64,000 nt of DNA from Heterocephalus glaber (GCF_000247695.1 NW_004624784.1:11197069-11261068), one strand, 5' to 3'; counted from the stretch's first letter, positions 23,080 through 33,350 are shown. Notes: generated by a model not told the origin, from the letters alone. Numbers and translations are program-made.

Positions 23080-24020
23080 GGTCAGGAAGTGCTTTACACA
23101 GGAAGTGACTTGTGATTTGATTTTTGAAGGATGGGAAGAATTAGACTGGAAAGCAAAGAGAATCTTGGCAGAGGTACAAACAGGAAAAAAGCTATAGAAA
23201 TAAGAAGGGGCATGCGAGGAGAAAGACACAATCCTCTGCCCTGTGATGGGTACTGGCATCAGGGGCACTTTGGGAAATTGTACAATAGATGTGGCAAGTG
23301 AGGTATCTCTACTTCATCCTAAAGTAAACAGGGGACTGCTGAAGTTGGAGCAGGGAAGAGAGGCAATGAGGAACCTACCTTAGAAGAAAAACTGACCAGA
23401 GAAGCATGGAAATATGGAAATTGTGTGTGTGTGTGTGCGCCGTGTGCACACGCGTGTGATGTGAGTCAGTGTGGGTCTGAGTGTTACATAAGATTAAGTG
23501 TGATTGTGTGTATGCATTTGTATGAGTGGTTGAGGGTTTGTGGGTGAGTGTGTATGTGTGAGTGTACGAGTGGGCTCATGTGTGCATATAAACACTAAAG
23601 CTATAGAAACCATTAAGAGGCTTTTCCAATTGTTTAGACAAAAAGTGCTAGGGGCCTGGACTAGGGCAAGAGCAGAGGGAATGGTGAGGAGGCAACAGAT
23701 GTGACAAATAATTGTGTTAGACAATGGACCAGACTCAGAGACAAATTAATTGCCGGGGGAGGTGAGGAAAGGGGAGGTGTTTGCTACGATAATGATGAGG
23801 TTTCTAGTTAAATAACTTGGGTGAATGATGGTACCATTAACTCAGATAAAGAATGTGCGTGAACAATGAGGTCAGTTTTGGACACGTTGGAGGAGAATGG
23901 CATGGATGGTAGGGATGGATGCAGCTGTTTTCTGAGCTTTAGAGAGAGGGAGGATATTGCTGGGGCAGTGGTCAGAAAAGAAAGGGGGTATACCAGGACA
24001 AGGTGAAGACCCGTGCTAAT
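23080..24020 (-). repeat. L2 LINE, antisense, split by a TG-rich tract
   Basis: The left part ('gtcaggaagtgctttacaca ... ttggcagaggtacaaacagg ... ggcatgcgagg') and right part ('ggcctggactagggcaagag ... tgaatgatggtaccattaac ... gtcagttttggacacgttgg') match two successive blocks of the L2 reverse complement. They are separated by the TG-rich stretch at 23,422-23,590. The TG array probably expanded inside one L2 copy. Confidence 0.65.
23422..23590. repeat. TG-rich imperfect microsatellite
   Basis: Alternating purine-pyrimidine DNA, dominated by TG with GTGTGCACACGCGTGTG near 23,442. This is Z-DNA-type sequence with a short internal palindrome (CGTGTGCACACG). Confidence 0.8.
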
Positions 24021-24069
24021 ATTCCTGGCCAGCAAGTTAAGCGTGGGCTGGAGAAGCCCCAGCTCCATC

Positions 24070-24480
24070 TGCAGAGCTGGTCCTCGTTCCCAGCTCTCTT
24101 GTCATGTTTACGCCGCTCTCTGCTTGTCACAGTCCGAGTCAGGCGCTGACAGCCTCAATGGTGCTGGCGATTTATCAGTGAGTGGAAAAAGATAATTGAC
24201 CATCATCTCACCTCACCTCGCCTCGCCTCAGCTGATAGAGAGAAATTTAACTGCTTCATTCCACTATAATTTCATATAATTCTCCATCTTTCTCTCCCTC
24301 ATTTTTACTCAGAAGTTTACAAAAGTGATGGATGATTTGCTATCAAATATATAAAAAGAAGCTAAAATATCATTGGACAGTTTAACAGCCTTTAAAATAT
24401 AATGGTCTCCCTGGCTGGACATCCTCAGTCGCCGTAGAGGCCCAGAAGGTCAAGCTTTAATGAACTGGTGAGAATTAGAG
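24070..24480. promoter_or_regulatory. Candidate conserved noncoding element
   Basis: This is a repeat-free block with retained CpGs ('tttacgccgctctc', 'cagtccgagtcaggcgctga', 'ctcagtcgccgtagagg') set in AT-rich DNA. It contains 'ggcgatttatcagtgagtgg' and 'aaaaagataattgacca' (GATA and homeodomain-like words), a CAGCTGAT E-box near 24,229, and 'aaatatataaaaagaagcta'. A small CCTCA/CCTCG pentamer repeat lies at 24,209-24,229. It looks enhancer-like, with no exon. Confidence 0.35.
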
Positions 24481-24940
24481 AGGGAAAGTGAAAGTGATCA
24501 ATGCTCAGAGCTGGCTCTACAGTCTACTGACCTTGGGGGAAGAAGAGATGTCATTATTTATGGAACCCCGCTAGGAATGTTCACCAGGCTGTCACAAGCC
24601 ACTGGGGAGAGTGGCGGTTGAATAGCAATAGGAAGCCTATGGTCTTGGGTTACAGCAAGTAGAGGAGGCTGCTTGCTCTTAGCAGGGTCTCTGCTTGTAT
24701 CCCCTGATACCCTGAGGTTCTGCACTTCTTGAAAAGGACTTCCTCCAATCTACTGCCTCAGGGCAGTCCTGCCTTTGTTTTGCCCAAAAATCCAAATTCT
24801 CCTCTTGCTATCATTTTTGGTTCCTGGAGCCCTCTGAGTTGCTTCTTTACACATTTACAGGAAATAGAGACTAGCTTTTTATCTAAACTTCTGAATTTAT
24901 CAGTGTGATACAACAAGATGAGGAAGAGAGGGGCGATTGT
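24481..24940. other. Single-copy noncoding DNA
   Basis: No repeat, exon or RNA gene is recognised. Confidence 0.4.
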
Positions 24941-24944
24941 CTTC

Positions 24945-25085
24945 TTTAAGCCACCTGCTATGTGCCATGCCCTATTCTAGGCACTAACCTATATATTTTC
25001 ATTAGATTCTTTCTCTAACCCTTGAGGTAGTTACTCTATAATGTTTTCATATAGCTGAAGAATGGGAGGTTCAGAAGTTGTGGAA
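24945..25085 (-). repeat. MIR SINE, antisense
   Basis: 'ccacctgctatgtgccatgc', 'cctattctaggcactaacct', 'cattagattctttctctaac', 'ccttgaggtagttactctat' and 'ctgaagaatgggaggttcag' follow antisense MIR from its age/size motif to the 'gaggaaactgaggc' area. Confidence 0.75.
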
Positions 25086-25560
25086 CATAGTCCCAGTGAC
25101 CCTACCTTCTGATATTCATGTCCTTATGTAATGCCCTCCCCCTGGAGGGTGGGGAAGACCGAGCAACTTGCTTCTAACAGAATATGGCAAAGTAATGAGA
25201 TTTTACTCCTGAGATTAGGTTATAAAAAGACTGCAATTTCCATCTTGTTCTCTCGTTGGCTCTTATTGCTGGATCCCTGCCACCATGGTGTGAGTTGCCT
25301 GATAGAAGGGCCTGTATGGCAAGGAACTAGAACTGGGCTGAATCAAATGCTGGTAACAGCCCCATGAATGAGCTCATTTGGGCCTTGAGTGAGATTGCAG
25401 CCTCAGCTGGTGCCTGGATCATAGCCTGTGAAACCTTGAACAGAAGACTTAGTTAAAGCGCAGCTGCATTTCTGACCCACACAACTGTAAGATGATACAT
25501 GCAAGTTGTTTTAGGGTTAGGGTTAGCACAATGTGCTGTATTTTGTTTTTGGACAATAGA
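25085..25560 (+). mobile_element. MLT1-type LTR
   Basis: Landmarks are 'ttctgatattcatgtcctta', 'tccccctggagggtggggaa', 'gcaacttgcttctaacagaa', 'gagattaggttataaaaaga', 'gccaccatggtgtgagttgc', 'gagattgcagcctcagctgg' and 'ctgacccacacaactgtaag'. The 3' end, normally 'gttttaagccactaagtttg', is altered here to a telomere-like run. The copy is an ancient solo LTR. Confidence 0.7.
25509..25526 (+). repeat. Very short telomere-like (TTAGGG) run
   Basis: TTTTAGGGTTAGGGTTAG contains two full TTAGGG units plus flanking partial units, located at the MLT1 LTR 3' end. It is too short to be called an interstitial telomeric array with confidence. Confidence 0.6.
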
Positions 25561-25569
25561 TGAATAATT

Positions 25570-26225
25570 CAGAATAGTAAAATAAGATGTGCAAAACAAA
25601 ATTTTCATGATACTATTTTGACTTTTAAAAAAGGTTGGCATGTACTTGACTCTCCAAGAGATTCTTGTTCACTAGGCTGTGGGATCCTGAGATATGCAGA
25701 GGGCCAGGGTCTCATGGAGAAACTGTGAGGCCTATCTTTACCCCATGGTGGCCTTCTGGTGGAGCTGTGGTACGGATGGCCAGTGACTGCCCTTCCCCAG
25801 AAAACTCTTTCCCATTAGACAGATTGCACTTGGGAACATCTGCCCAGAAGCACTCCAGTTGATTTAAGCATCTTTGCTTTTAATTTTTGGTAGCTTTCAA
25901 AGGAAGAGAGAAAAATAAGGTTAGTTTCCTGAAGTGTAATTGTTTCGGGCAGTTATTTATTAATGAAAAGGAACAACATGTCAACAAGGCCCGGGTTTTT
26001 CTGTAGAACTAATGTTAGCTGAGGTGCAGGTTATAAGAAAGGTAAGCCTGCTGTCAGTCTGCATTTGTCCAGTTCCATGGTCCCCAATTAATTACCTGTG
26101 CTCTGGGTCCTAGCTGGGGGACAATCTTTACCACCTCCTCATTGAGGGATGAGGCGCTCTGAGTGGCAGGAGAAGCAACATCTCTGACATGGTTCTCCTT
26201 CAAGAGGTTGATGGTCCTTGGAGAT
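25570..26225. other. Single-copy noncoding DNA with an AT-rich candidate regulatory patch
   Basis: No repeat or exon is recognised. The block 25,865-26,040 contains 'tgcttttaatttttgg', 'gtgtaattgtttcgggcag' and 'ttatttattaatgaaaagg', a cluster of homeodomain-type words in repeat-free DNA. Confidence 0.3.
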
Positions 26226-26239
26226 TTCTTCAAGATTTT

Positions 26240-26314
26240 TTTGTAGCAAGGATTGAACTCAGAACCTTGCACTTGCAAGGCAGGCAGTGGAACCACTGAG
26301 CTAAATCTCCGGCC
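26240..26314 (-). mobile_element. ID SINE, antisense, with perfect 14-bp TSD
   Basis: On the minus strand this is a tRNA-derived ID element: GCCGGAGATTTAGCTCAGTGG (A box region) followed by the B-box-type 'ggttctgagttcaatcc' and a short A tail. Identical TTCTTCAAGATTTT copies flank it at 26226-26239 and 26315-26328. Its compact size (75 bp) and perfect TSD point to recent insertion. Confidence 0.92.
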
Positions 26315-26429
26315 TTCTTCAAGATTTTGATGACTTATTCTCAGCCTGGACCCCAACATGGACAAGAAAAGGGATAGAGATCCTTTGTTGAAGCCAAGAG
26401 GTACAAAGCTTTGGCTTCGGTTGTCACTG

Positions 26430-26590
26430 AGTTGTATTAATGTATTGTATTTGGAGTCATTGAGATTGTGGGAACTTGCTTTAAGTTTCTTTATGTATAA
26501 AACAGGGAGAGTTATAGCACATAGCTAACAGAGTTGATAGAAGGGTGACATGTGATAATATATGTAAAAACTTGTTTAATATAAATCACT
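26430..26590 (+). repeat. MIR SINE, sense
   Basis: 'ttgtatttggagtcattgag', 'gggaacttgctttaagtttc', 'tttatgtataaaacaggga', and a terminal 'tatgtaaaaacttgtttaat' parallel the sense MIR order. The copy is highly diverged. Confidence 0.5.
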
Positions 26591-26597
26591 CTACAAA

Positions 26598-26680
26598 TGG
26601 TGTGCATGCATGTGTGTCTGTGTGTGTGTGTACGTATGTCTGTATGTGTCTGTGCATGCGTGCACTTATGTCTGTTCCTA
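26598..26680. repeat. TG-rich imperfect microsatellite
   Basis: TGTGTGCATG/TATG-type alternating purine-pyrimidine units are interspersed with TCTG, immediately 3' of a MIR, where such arrays often form. Confidence 0.8.
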
Positions 26681-26684
26681 TGAG

Positions 26685-27250
26685 TCTGGTCTAGTGGGGG
26701 TTAGTCTCATGGAGAGAATCCAAGGGAATCAAGTGATTTATCTGATGAACTCTCTTGACTAGAAATTGAAATGTTTGTGTCACCAGTGCTTTCTGCTGCA
26801 ATTAACTTAATTCCTGCTTAATAGTAGTTTTAACCTGCGAAGGCACTAATGATTCCTTAACCAGGATGGCCCCATACCTCTCTGTTGTCACCAAGGATTC
26901 AGGCACGCCACCATCCTTGGTGTGTGGACTTTGTCCTCATGCGCACCACTGTATTATCATAAGATGACTCATAGCTCCCCATTCAAGATAGGGACATCAT
27001 AAGCCACATCTGTCCTTTTAATCTTGGAAGGCAAATGTTTTTCCCAGAAGTCCCTGAACAGAATTATCCTGCTGTGCAAAACTAGTCATGTGGCTGCTTG
27101 TACTATATGGAGATTTGAGAAAGCGAGGGCATGTCCTTTGTCTGTTTTTCCATCATCAAAAACAGGGAGAAAGCCAGAAGGGAATCAGAGATGGTTAAGT
27201 TATGTAATCCACAGGGAGTCTGAAGTACATGAATGGTATAGAGCAGGAAG
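26685..27250. other. Single-copy noncoding DNA
   Basis: No repeat or gene is recognised. 'gctgcaattaacttaattcc' and 'gcactaatgattccttaacc' at about 26,795-26,862 form a small homeodomain-type cluster. Confidence 0.35.
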
Positions 27251-27254
27251 GAAG

Positions 27255-27360
27255 CTTGGAGATAATCTGATTTAACCCAATAAAAAAGAGATGTGAGGCC
27301 CAGAGAGGTTAATAGATTATTGAACTCACAGACTAAGTGGGAAGTATCTATTATACTTAG
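27255..27360 (-). repeat. MIR SINE, antisense
   Basis: 'aaaaaagagatgtgaggcccagagaggttaatag' is the antisense MIR core ('gaggaaactgaggcccagagaggttaag'), continuing into 'ttgaactcacagactaagtg'. Confidence 0.75.
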
Positions 27361-27364
27361 AAAG

Positions 27365-27880
27365 GGGCATACATAGATTATTTCCACGGTTTCACGTAGA
27401 TTGTGAGGCATTTAAGGAATGTACAACTTCACACCCTTGCCTCAAATAGTTACATGATTTTTTGGAATACAGAGGCAAATCAAGTTATAAAGATAAAAAG
27501 GGATATGATAAGAATTGGCTCCTTAGGGTTCTCTGTTTTGTGGCCTGGAAAATTTAAGGGGAGAGGACCTATTGAAGTCTAGAAAACCATGTGCCTCTTA
27601 ACTACACAGTCATGAAACATTGGCATAATTTGAGGGAGTGAGGGAGATGTGGGGGTCTATGAGGACTGGAGGACTTAATTCAGACTCAGCTGCAAGTATT
27701 TGGTAAGGACCTAGTACCACGTTAGGTCTTGTGGTAGACATAAGACAGATGCAATCTGCTTCAATTCAGTTTGACTCAACAAACATATGTTGAGTGTGCT
27801 TATTCCAGGCATGATTAATATATAAAGATAAATAAATGATGCTTTTCCCCCAAGTGCTCACAAATAGAATGGACAATACT
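27365..27880. other. Single-copy noncoding DNA
   Basis: A weak MIR-like patch ('caacaaacatatgttgagtg ... gcttattccaggcatg') lies near 27,777-27,815. Otherwise nothing is recognised. Confidence 0.35.
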
Positions 27881-27882
27881 AT

Positions 27883-28236
27883 AATTTAGATATTGAATAT
27901 CCCCAAAAGGCCTATGTGTTGAAAGTTTGGTTCCCAGAGTGGGAGGTAGTAGAATGTTTAGGAGGTGAGATCTAGTAGATCTTTACTATTGGGACCATGT
28001 CTTTGAAGGGGATTGTGGGACCTTGGCCCTTCTTCTGTTTCCTGGCCACGAGGTGAGTGGTGATGTTCTGCCACATGCTCTTGCCACGATGTGCTACCTT
28101 GCCATAGGCCCAGAGTGACAAGACCAATAAATCACAGATAAGTATTTCCAAAACTAAGAGCCCAAATAATTATTTTCTCTTTACAAGTTAATTGTCTCAG
28201 GTGTTTCGTTATAGTGATGGAAAGGTGACTAATAGG
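27883..28236 (+). mobile_element. MaLR-type solo LTR
   Basis: Landmarks are 'taatttagatattgaatatc' (the 'ggtttggatattgaatgtcc' start), 'tgttgaaagtttggttccca', 'gtgggaggtagtagaatgtt', 'ttgaaggggattgtgggacc', 'ttcctggccacgaggtgagt', 'ttacaagttaattgtctcag' and the end 'tagtgatggaaaggtgacta'. Internal features match the LTR at 10,331, indicating the same broad family. Confidence 0.75.
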
Positions 28237-28239
28237 TGA

Positions 28240-29130
28240 CAACATAAATAGCTCACTGAAACCCTATAAATTATTTGCTATAATATGGACATGAACATAG
28301 GGCAACAGAAGCTTATTGGGTCTAACCAGAGGGGCACTTTTCAATAACTGTTTTAGAGCCCAAAAAGAACAGAGAAGAGACTTATAATGCTGTCAAACAA
28401 TCTGGGATGAAGAAACTGATTAACTGACCACTCCAGGAGAGGAAATATGGGAGATTCAGATAATGCCATGGAAGTTAAGGGGAGAGAAACTTAACAAGGA
28501 CTGGACTTTTTCACTCAAAGAAGATTTCTTGGGGCTGTGAACCTGGCCCTGGGACCTGGAAGATCTTGAAAGAAGACTACAAGAGGGATAAATGGGTCGT
28601 TGACCTGATCCAAAACAAGGAGATGAGAGCATGAATATTTGTAAGTCTGGCATGGTACCTGGAAGGCTCACAGGAAACCCCTTTTCTACCTCTTTTCAAG
28701 ATCCCTGTTTTCAAGCCCCAAGGGAATTTCCTTTGTGGTCACAATCTATGCCATGCCTCTTGACCTTTGGGTAAAGGAGTTCACCCTTCATGTCTATTCC
28801 TAAGAAAAAGTTGTCAGAGCCTCTGCAGACAGGTTTGACTCTTGGAGATGACCAGTGCCCCCTTGAGCCCTGGTCTTAGGTTTGGAAACTATATAAAACA
28901 CTGATTCTTACTTTCTTCCAATCTCAGAAGATTAAAAGACAAAGTTAAGAATTTTGCCAAATATGAAAAAGTGCTTTTGTCATTCAATGTGCCAATGTAC
29001 CTCTGAAGAATTATTCAACATTCATTGTTCATGTCTGCCTCTCCATTATCTCTAGAAATTTCCTATCAGGGCATCCTAAGGTATTGAGAGCTCATGAGAG
29101 GTTCCAGATAAGGATGCAAGATGCTGAAGA
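28240..29130. other. Single-copy noncoding DNA
   Basis: No repeat, exon or RNA gene is recognised. Confidence 0.4.
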
Positions 29131-29132
29131 AT

Positions 29133-29215
29133 CAATAACATATATTGAGTGCCTACTAAATGCCAGGCACTATTCTAAAAGCTTTGCTTTACATGTGTAA
29201 CTCAGTTAAGGAGGA
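29133..29215 (-). repeat. MIR fragment, antisense
   Basis: 'atattgagtgcctactaaatgccaggcactattctaaaagctttgc' is the antisense MIR start and is well preserved; the rest of the element is missing. Confidence 0.8.
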
Positions 29216-29219
29216 AATG

Positions 29220-30600
29220 GCCCTCTTGCTATGACTACTGAGCCCCCACTGACTGCAGCATAGAAATTGTGGGCTGGCAAAATGTAAGAAGCTATCTGTA
29301 CAAACACAGCATTTTATAATAGTGAGGAAGGGACATGACCACGGGACCCATTTTAATTATTTTGCCTGCCTCCCATCCCTCTCTCTGCAACCATTTCAGC
29401 TTCTTCCACACACCAGGCAAGCTTTCTTGTCCCCTCTCCTCTAACTCCCAGTAGGGTCCAGCTTGATAAAGTGTTGCTCATACACATTTCCTGGAAACTC
29501 CTCTATGGGTGAGCGGTGTGGCTGGTTGCATTTCTGAGTAGAGCCCTTAGTGGGACACAGTGCGGTCAGGGCAGAAGCCCAGCGACAAGCTCAGGATGGG
29601 AGCTCTCCAGAACAGTGTCTTGCTGTCATGACGGCATGTTGGAAAATTGATCACTTTACTCTGCCTAAAGAGAAACCTCTGCATGTCACCACCAATCATG
29701 CAAACTAGACTCTTAAAATGAGATTAGGCTGAAACATAACCAATCAAACTTGGAGTCTCCGTTGCTCTATGACTTCATTTAAAGTTCCAGTGCCAGCAGG
29801 AAGAAAAAAAGAAATCAATAGTACATTTTCTTCATCATCAATTTTGCTTTTTGCTAAATGAAAATGCTTATATTCTCTGCCTTGTTCCCTTCACCGTGGA
29901 AGAGGAAGATGTCACTTTCCCCCATCTTCCTATCCTTCCCCCATCCTGTGGTGACAGTTGAATTCCTGCAGGGCAGAGCTATAAGTATGGCCTTTCTTTA
30001 CTAAGTGCTTAAAAGTATTGCAGAGGACCATGGCTCAGTTAACCAGCTATTTGTGAGTACAACAGTCCTTGCCTGGCAGGGTTCCCCACAGCAGCAGCAG
30101 GGTGCTAACCATTCTCTGTGCACCCACTGGTTCTCCAGTTCTGATAGCTGGATAGTTGACACTATTATACTCCCAACATCTCTCATGGCCCAGTGGTGCT
30201 CCAAGGCTGTAGAAAGGAATCTGATAGGGAAGGTGGACTTGTTCCATTTCAATATTCTTCATGGGCTTTGGTTAATGAAGTAGCAAAGGGACATCACTGC
30301 ATGATGTTCTCACCTGTTTACTTGCAGAAGAACTGAGAGGGTTTTGCTGAACAACAGAGAGGAATTACTTCCAAAGCAATCTCAGTCATGACATTGAAGA
30401 GCTTTTAGTGAGCTCCCATTGATATTGGCTCAAAGATGGTCCCAATTCAAGACTTTACTCACTCAGCCATATTTGGAAAGAAAGAAAAGGAAAAATTTTT
30501 GCAATAAAAGGAAGAGAAAATATGGTTGCTGGGCTGGAAACTCATTTCCTGAGGAGCAGGCGCCCATTGCCTTGGTCTCTGGGACTCACCCAGCTCCAGG
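29220..30600. other. Single-copy noncoding DNA, partly enhancer-like
   Basis: No repeat or exon is recognised. The 29,640-29,870 segment is repeat-free and AT-rich with 'gaaaattgatcactttactc', 'accaatcatgcaaactagac' and 'cataaccaatcaaacttgg' (CCAAT/PBX-like words), a weaker regulatory candidate. Overlapping 70-92 codon frames at 30,000-30,280 are on both strands and have no domain. Confidence 0.35.
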
Positions 30601-30609
30601 AAGCTCGAC

Positions 30610-30885
30610 CAGTCACTTAATAAGTCATTGAGGACGTGTGGTTTAATTAACTCGCCCAAAATTCCTCCTTTCCCTTTCTCACTTTTGCTATTAATATTTT
30701 TCGATATCTGATAATGCAGTGTAGTTAATTCTTTCTGGCTTTATAATGAACACTGCCATAATGAAAAAGGTTAGCAGTGCTTCAGGCAGCTTTTAATTAT
30801 CCAGCCGAGCAGGTAAAAGCACTTTATTCTTCTCTTTTTTTCCCCTTACTTAGCAATTAATGGAGGAGCTCCATGGCACTTACTG
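30610..30885. promoter_or_regulatory. Candidate conserved developmental enhancer
   Basis: This is the densest cluster of homeodomain-type words in the window: 'gtggtttaattaactcgccc', 'tgctattaatatttttcgat', 'gcagtgtagttaattctttc', 'ggctttataatgaacactgc', 'gcagcttttaattatccagc' and 'tagcaattaatggaggagct' lie within about 250 bases of repeat-free sequence, with retained CpGs. TTAATTAA-like palindromic cores favour paired or LIM-homeodomain binding. No open frame spans it convincingly. Confidence 0.4.
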
Positions 30886-30889
30886 TATC

Positions 30890-31205
30890 TTTTTTGTTTT
30901 CTAATGGATGATACTGCATGGAGCAGGGAGGCCTTACTGTACCCCTGTTGCTACCAACTGCAAATGTTGGAGTCTGCACAGCATTTCAGGCCCCTGGCTT
31001 GTGGGGTGGAAGTGCCTCTGTGCTGGCTGCAGGTTTATCTAAAAAGCTGAATTACTTAGAGTTTTGTTGCAGATTCCCTGTCTTGCGTTTTTCTCTTTCC
31101 ATCTGTATCCAGAGACCCCCCAAAATGTTTTTATATCCCAGCTGGTCTTGCTTTATTGCAGGCATTTTCCTGATTCTATTTAATAGAGCTTTCTTCCTTC
31201 TGTTC
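30890..31205. other. Single-copy noncoding DNA
   Basis: A 114-codon plus-strand frame (30918-31262) crosses this stretch and runs into MIR. No domain is recognised and I do not call it a gene. Confidence 0.4.
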
Positions 31206-31209
31206 TCCA

Positions 31210-31296
31210 TGTTAACAGCAGCCATGGGGTTGTTCTCCTTACTTTACAGACAGGGAAACTGAGACCCAAAGAGAACATCTGCCTTTTATCCAAATG
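31210..31296 (-). repeat. MIR fragment, antisense
   Basis: 'ccttactttacagacagggaaactgagacccaaagagaac' is the antisense MIR core. Confidence 0.8.
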
Positions 31297-31335
31297 TGAT
31301 GATGTCATCTCTGGGTGTGAAAAATGACATCATCA
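31297..31335. promoter_or_regulatory. Perfect 12-bp inverted repeat of CRE-like sites
   Basis: TGATGATGTCAT at 31297-31308 is the exact reverse complement of ATGACATCATCA at 31324-31335, with a 15-base spacer. Each arm contains TGATGTCA/TGACATCA, which differ by one base from the ATF/CREB site TGACGTCA. The structure could be a hairpin or a paired bZIP site; which is unknown. Confidence 0.6.
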
Positions 31336-31339
31336 AGCT

Positions 31340-31760
31340 AACTGTAAAACTACTTTGCACAAGGAAGGTGGGATGATGAAGGAATTTTTAAAATTATGTG
31401 AGTCACTTTCAAGTCTATTAATCAATAAAGTCAAAAGAAGAATATTTTTTTAACCATGGATGAAATTATTCTTATGATTCCTCTTTCTCTGCAAATATAA
31501 CACAAAAAATTGTTCTAGGAGTATACAGCACACGTGTATGCAAATTGTGTGTGTGCATTAATGGCTTGAGAAAAGCTGAGTCTTTCTTAGACTGTACACA
31601 GATCTCTGGAGATGGACTGGGCCAGTTTTCATGAGTGCAGGATGTTCTGAGGAGGAAGACACGGAGACCCCAAGCTCTCTAAGATTCAAAGTTGGGAGTG
31701 GTCTCAAGGTTTATAGAATGCTCCTGAGCGGATTCTAGGCAAAGGAAAGATGCCTACAGC
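31340..31760. other. Single-copy noncoding DNA
   Basis: Nothing recognised. AT-rich to 31,520, then mixed. Confidence 0.4.
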
Positions 31761-31776
31761 ATAAGATGGCAACAGA

Positions 31777-31855
31777 GGGCCAGGGATCTAGCTCAGTGGT
31801 TCTGCTGCACAGGTGCAAGGACCTGAGTTCCATCCCCAGTACCAAAAAAAAAAAA
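31777..31855 (+). mobile_element. ID SINE, sense, with perfect 14-bp TSD
   Basis: A tRNA-like A box (GGGATCTAGCTCAGTGG) and B box (ACCTGAGTTCCATCC) are followed by 'ccagtacc' and a 14-15 base poly-A tail. Identical AAGATGGCAACAGA copies flank it at 31763-31776 and 31856-31869. The long pure A tail and perfect TSD make this one of the youngest insertions in the window. Confidence 0.93.
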
Positions 31856-31869
31856 AAGATGGCAACAGA

Positions 31870-33150
31870 CCAGGGGACAAGGCAGTGTAAGCCAGCAATC
31901 CAAGCCCTGGCTTCCTGGACCAGGTGAGTCATTATCCTTACCCAGTGACGGATGTACGGGAAAGGAGGACCCAGAATCTAAGAATAAACTGAAAGGGATC
32001 GCTAGTAGGTCAAGAGCCCTTTTAAAGATGGTTTATGATCTGACATTCATCACTCAGGGGTACTTGTCTAATGTCTCTGTCCTATATTGCCCCCTTGCTA
32101 ATAAGCTCATGGAAAGGAGGAATAAAGGGCAAATTTTGTTGCATACTTTATATCAAACATTTGGTCTTGCTCTTCTCACCACATCCAGATTCAAGAACTT
32201 CTGGCTGGATAAAGATCACTACTGCTTTTGTAGTAATAGGACCTGATCACTGAATGTACTAGATCCTTGGTACACTCACACTTTGAAGTTTTGGTTGCTT
32301 ATGGGCCCTGTAATATGATTTTAATTAAGTTGAGGTTAAAATATCTACTTGACATTTTTATTGCCAGTGCAAACTTTAGCAGTACCAAGAGCAGTGCTAG
32401 ATGTACAAAGCTGCCTGCAGGAGCAGCAAGAGATACCCAGGCCTCCAAATCTCCCAGAGCTTTAGGGAAAATTCTATACTACTACTTTGCAGATACCCCT
32501 GTGTTCTCATGTCCGTGCAAGACTAGTCTTTAACTGTGTCTCCCTGGGAAGCCACAGCCCCACAGATGCTCATCCAGGGTTCCGCCTGGCCTTGCGGAGC
32601 CTGACTGACCACAGGGGCCGAGGTCTCAGAGGTTCTGGGACAATGTGGTGAGGGTGTTAGCTACAGGGTGATACCCAGGCTTTTCTGTTAAGTGTTCAAG
32701 TTGGTGAAGTCTGTCAAAACAGTTACCTGAACAGCACTTTGACGTTTTCAAAACAATAGCACATCCATTAGCACAGTTGATTCAAATAATGTTTTCAAGT
32801 TCCAGTCAGGAAAATGTTGCATTCTCCCCATCTTACTGATAAAAAGAAAACCCAAAGCAATAAGAGGCTACCTCCCTCTAATAAAGAAAAGTTCTTGGCG
32901 AGAGGCAGTTTTGGTCACGTCTGGGCACATTTAGGTGTCATCACTGGGCAGGGGGTCGGTGCTTCTGGCTTTTAGTGAGTAGAGTCTAGGGATGCTGCTA
33001 AAACATCTAGGAGGCATAGCATAAGCCCCTCATGACAAAGACTTACGGAGCCTAAAATGTTCATCATGCAGAGGTCAGGAAATCCTGATCTAGGCTCATA
33101 CATTTGGTCAGAGGAAGAGCTGGTGATTTGCAGGATTGGTGTCTACTAAC
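31870..33150. other. Single-copy noncoding DNA
   Basis: No repeat, exon or RNA gene is recognised. A GC-richer patch with CpGs lies at about 32,580-32,625. Short frames up to 88 codons lack motifs. Confidence 0.4.
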
Positions 33151-33154
33151 CCTA

Positions 33155-33350
33155 ACACCTGCCATTTGTTAAACATTTGTGTGAATCAAATGCTGTTTTA
33201 AGAGCTTCACACCCATCAACTCAATCATAAAAACAGCCCTGGGGGCTTCACATCACTGCACTGAGACTCAATGTCTTTTCAATAACTTTCCAAAGGGCAT
33301 GTGGCAGAATTAGTGGCAGAACCTGTGTCCTCTTCCCTTAGCCCTTTCCT
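33155..33350 (-). repeat. MIR SINE, antisense
   Basis: 'acacctgccatttgttaaac', 'atgctgttttaagagcttca', 'tcaactcaatcataaaaaca', 'gactcaatgtcttttcaata' and 'gggcatgtggcagaattagt' follow antisense MIR nearly end to end. Confidence 0.7.

Noticed and set aside
26240..26314. tRNA-like A and B boxes as a tRNA gene
   Set aside because: The element is an ID SINE with an A tail and TSD; no complete cloverleaf is present. The same applies to the ID copies at 31,777 and 33,891.
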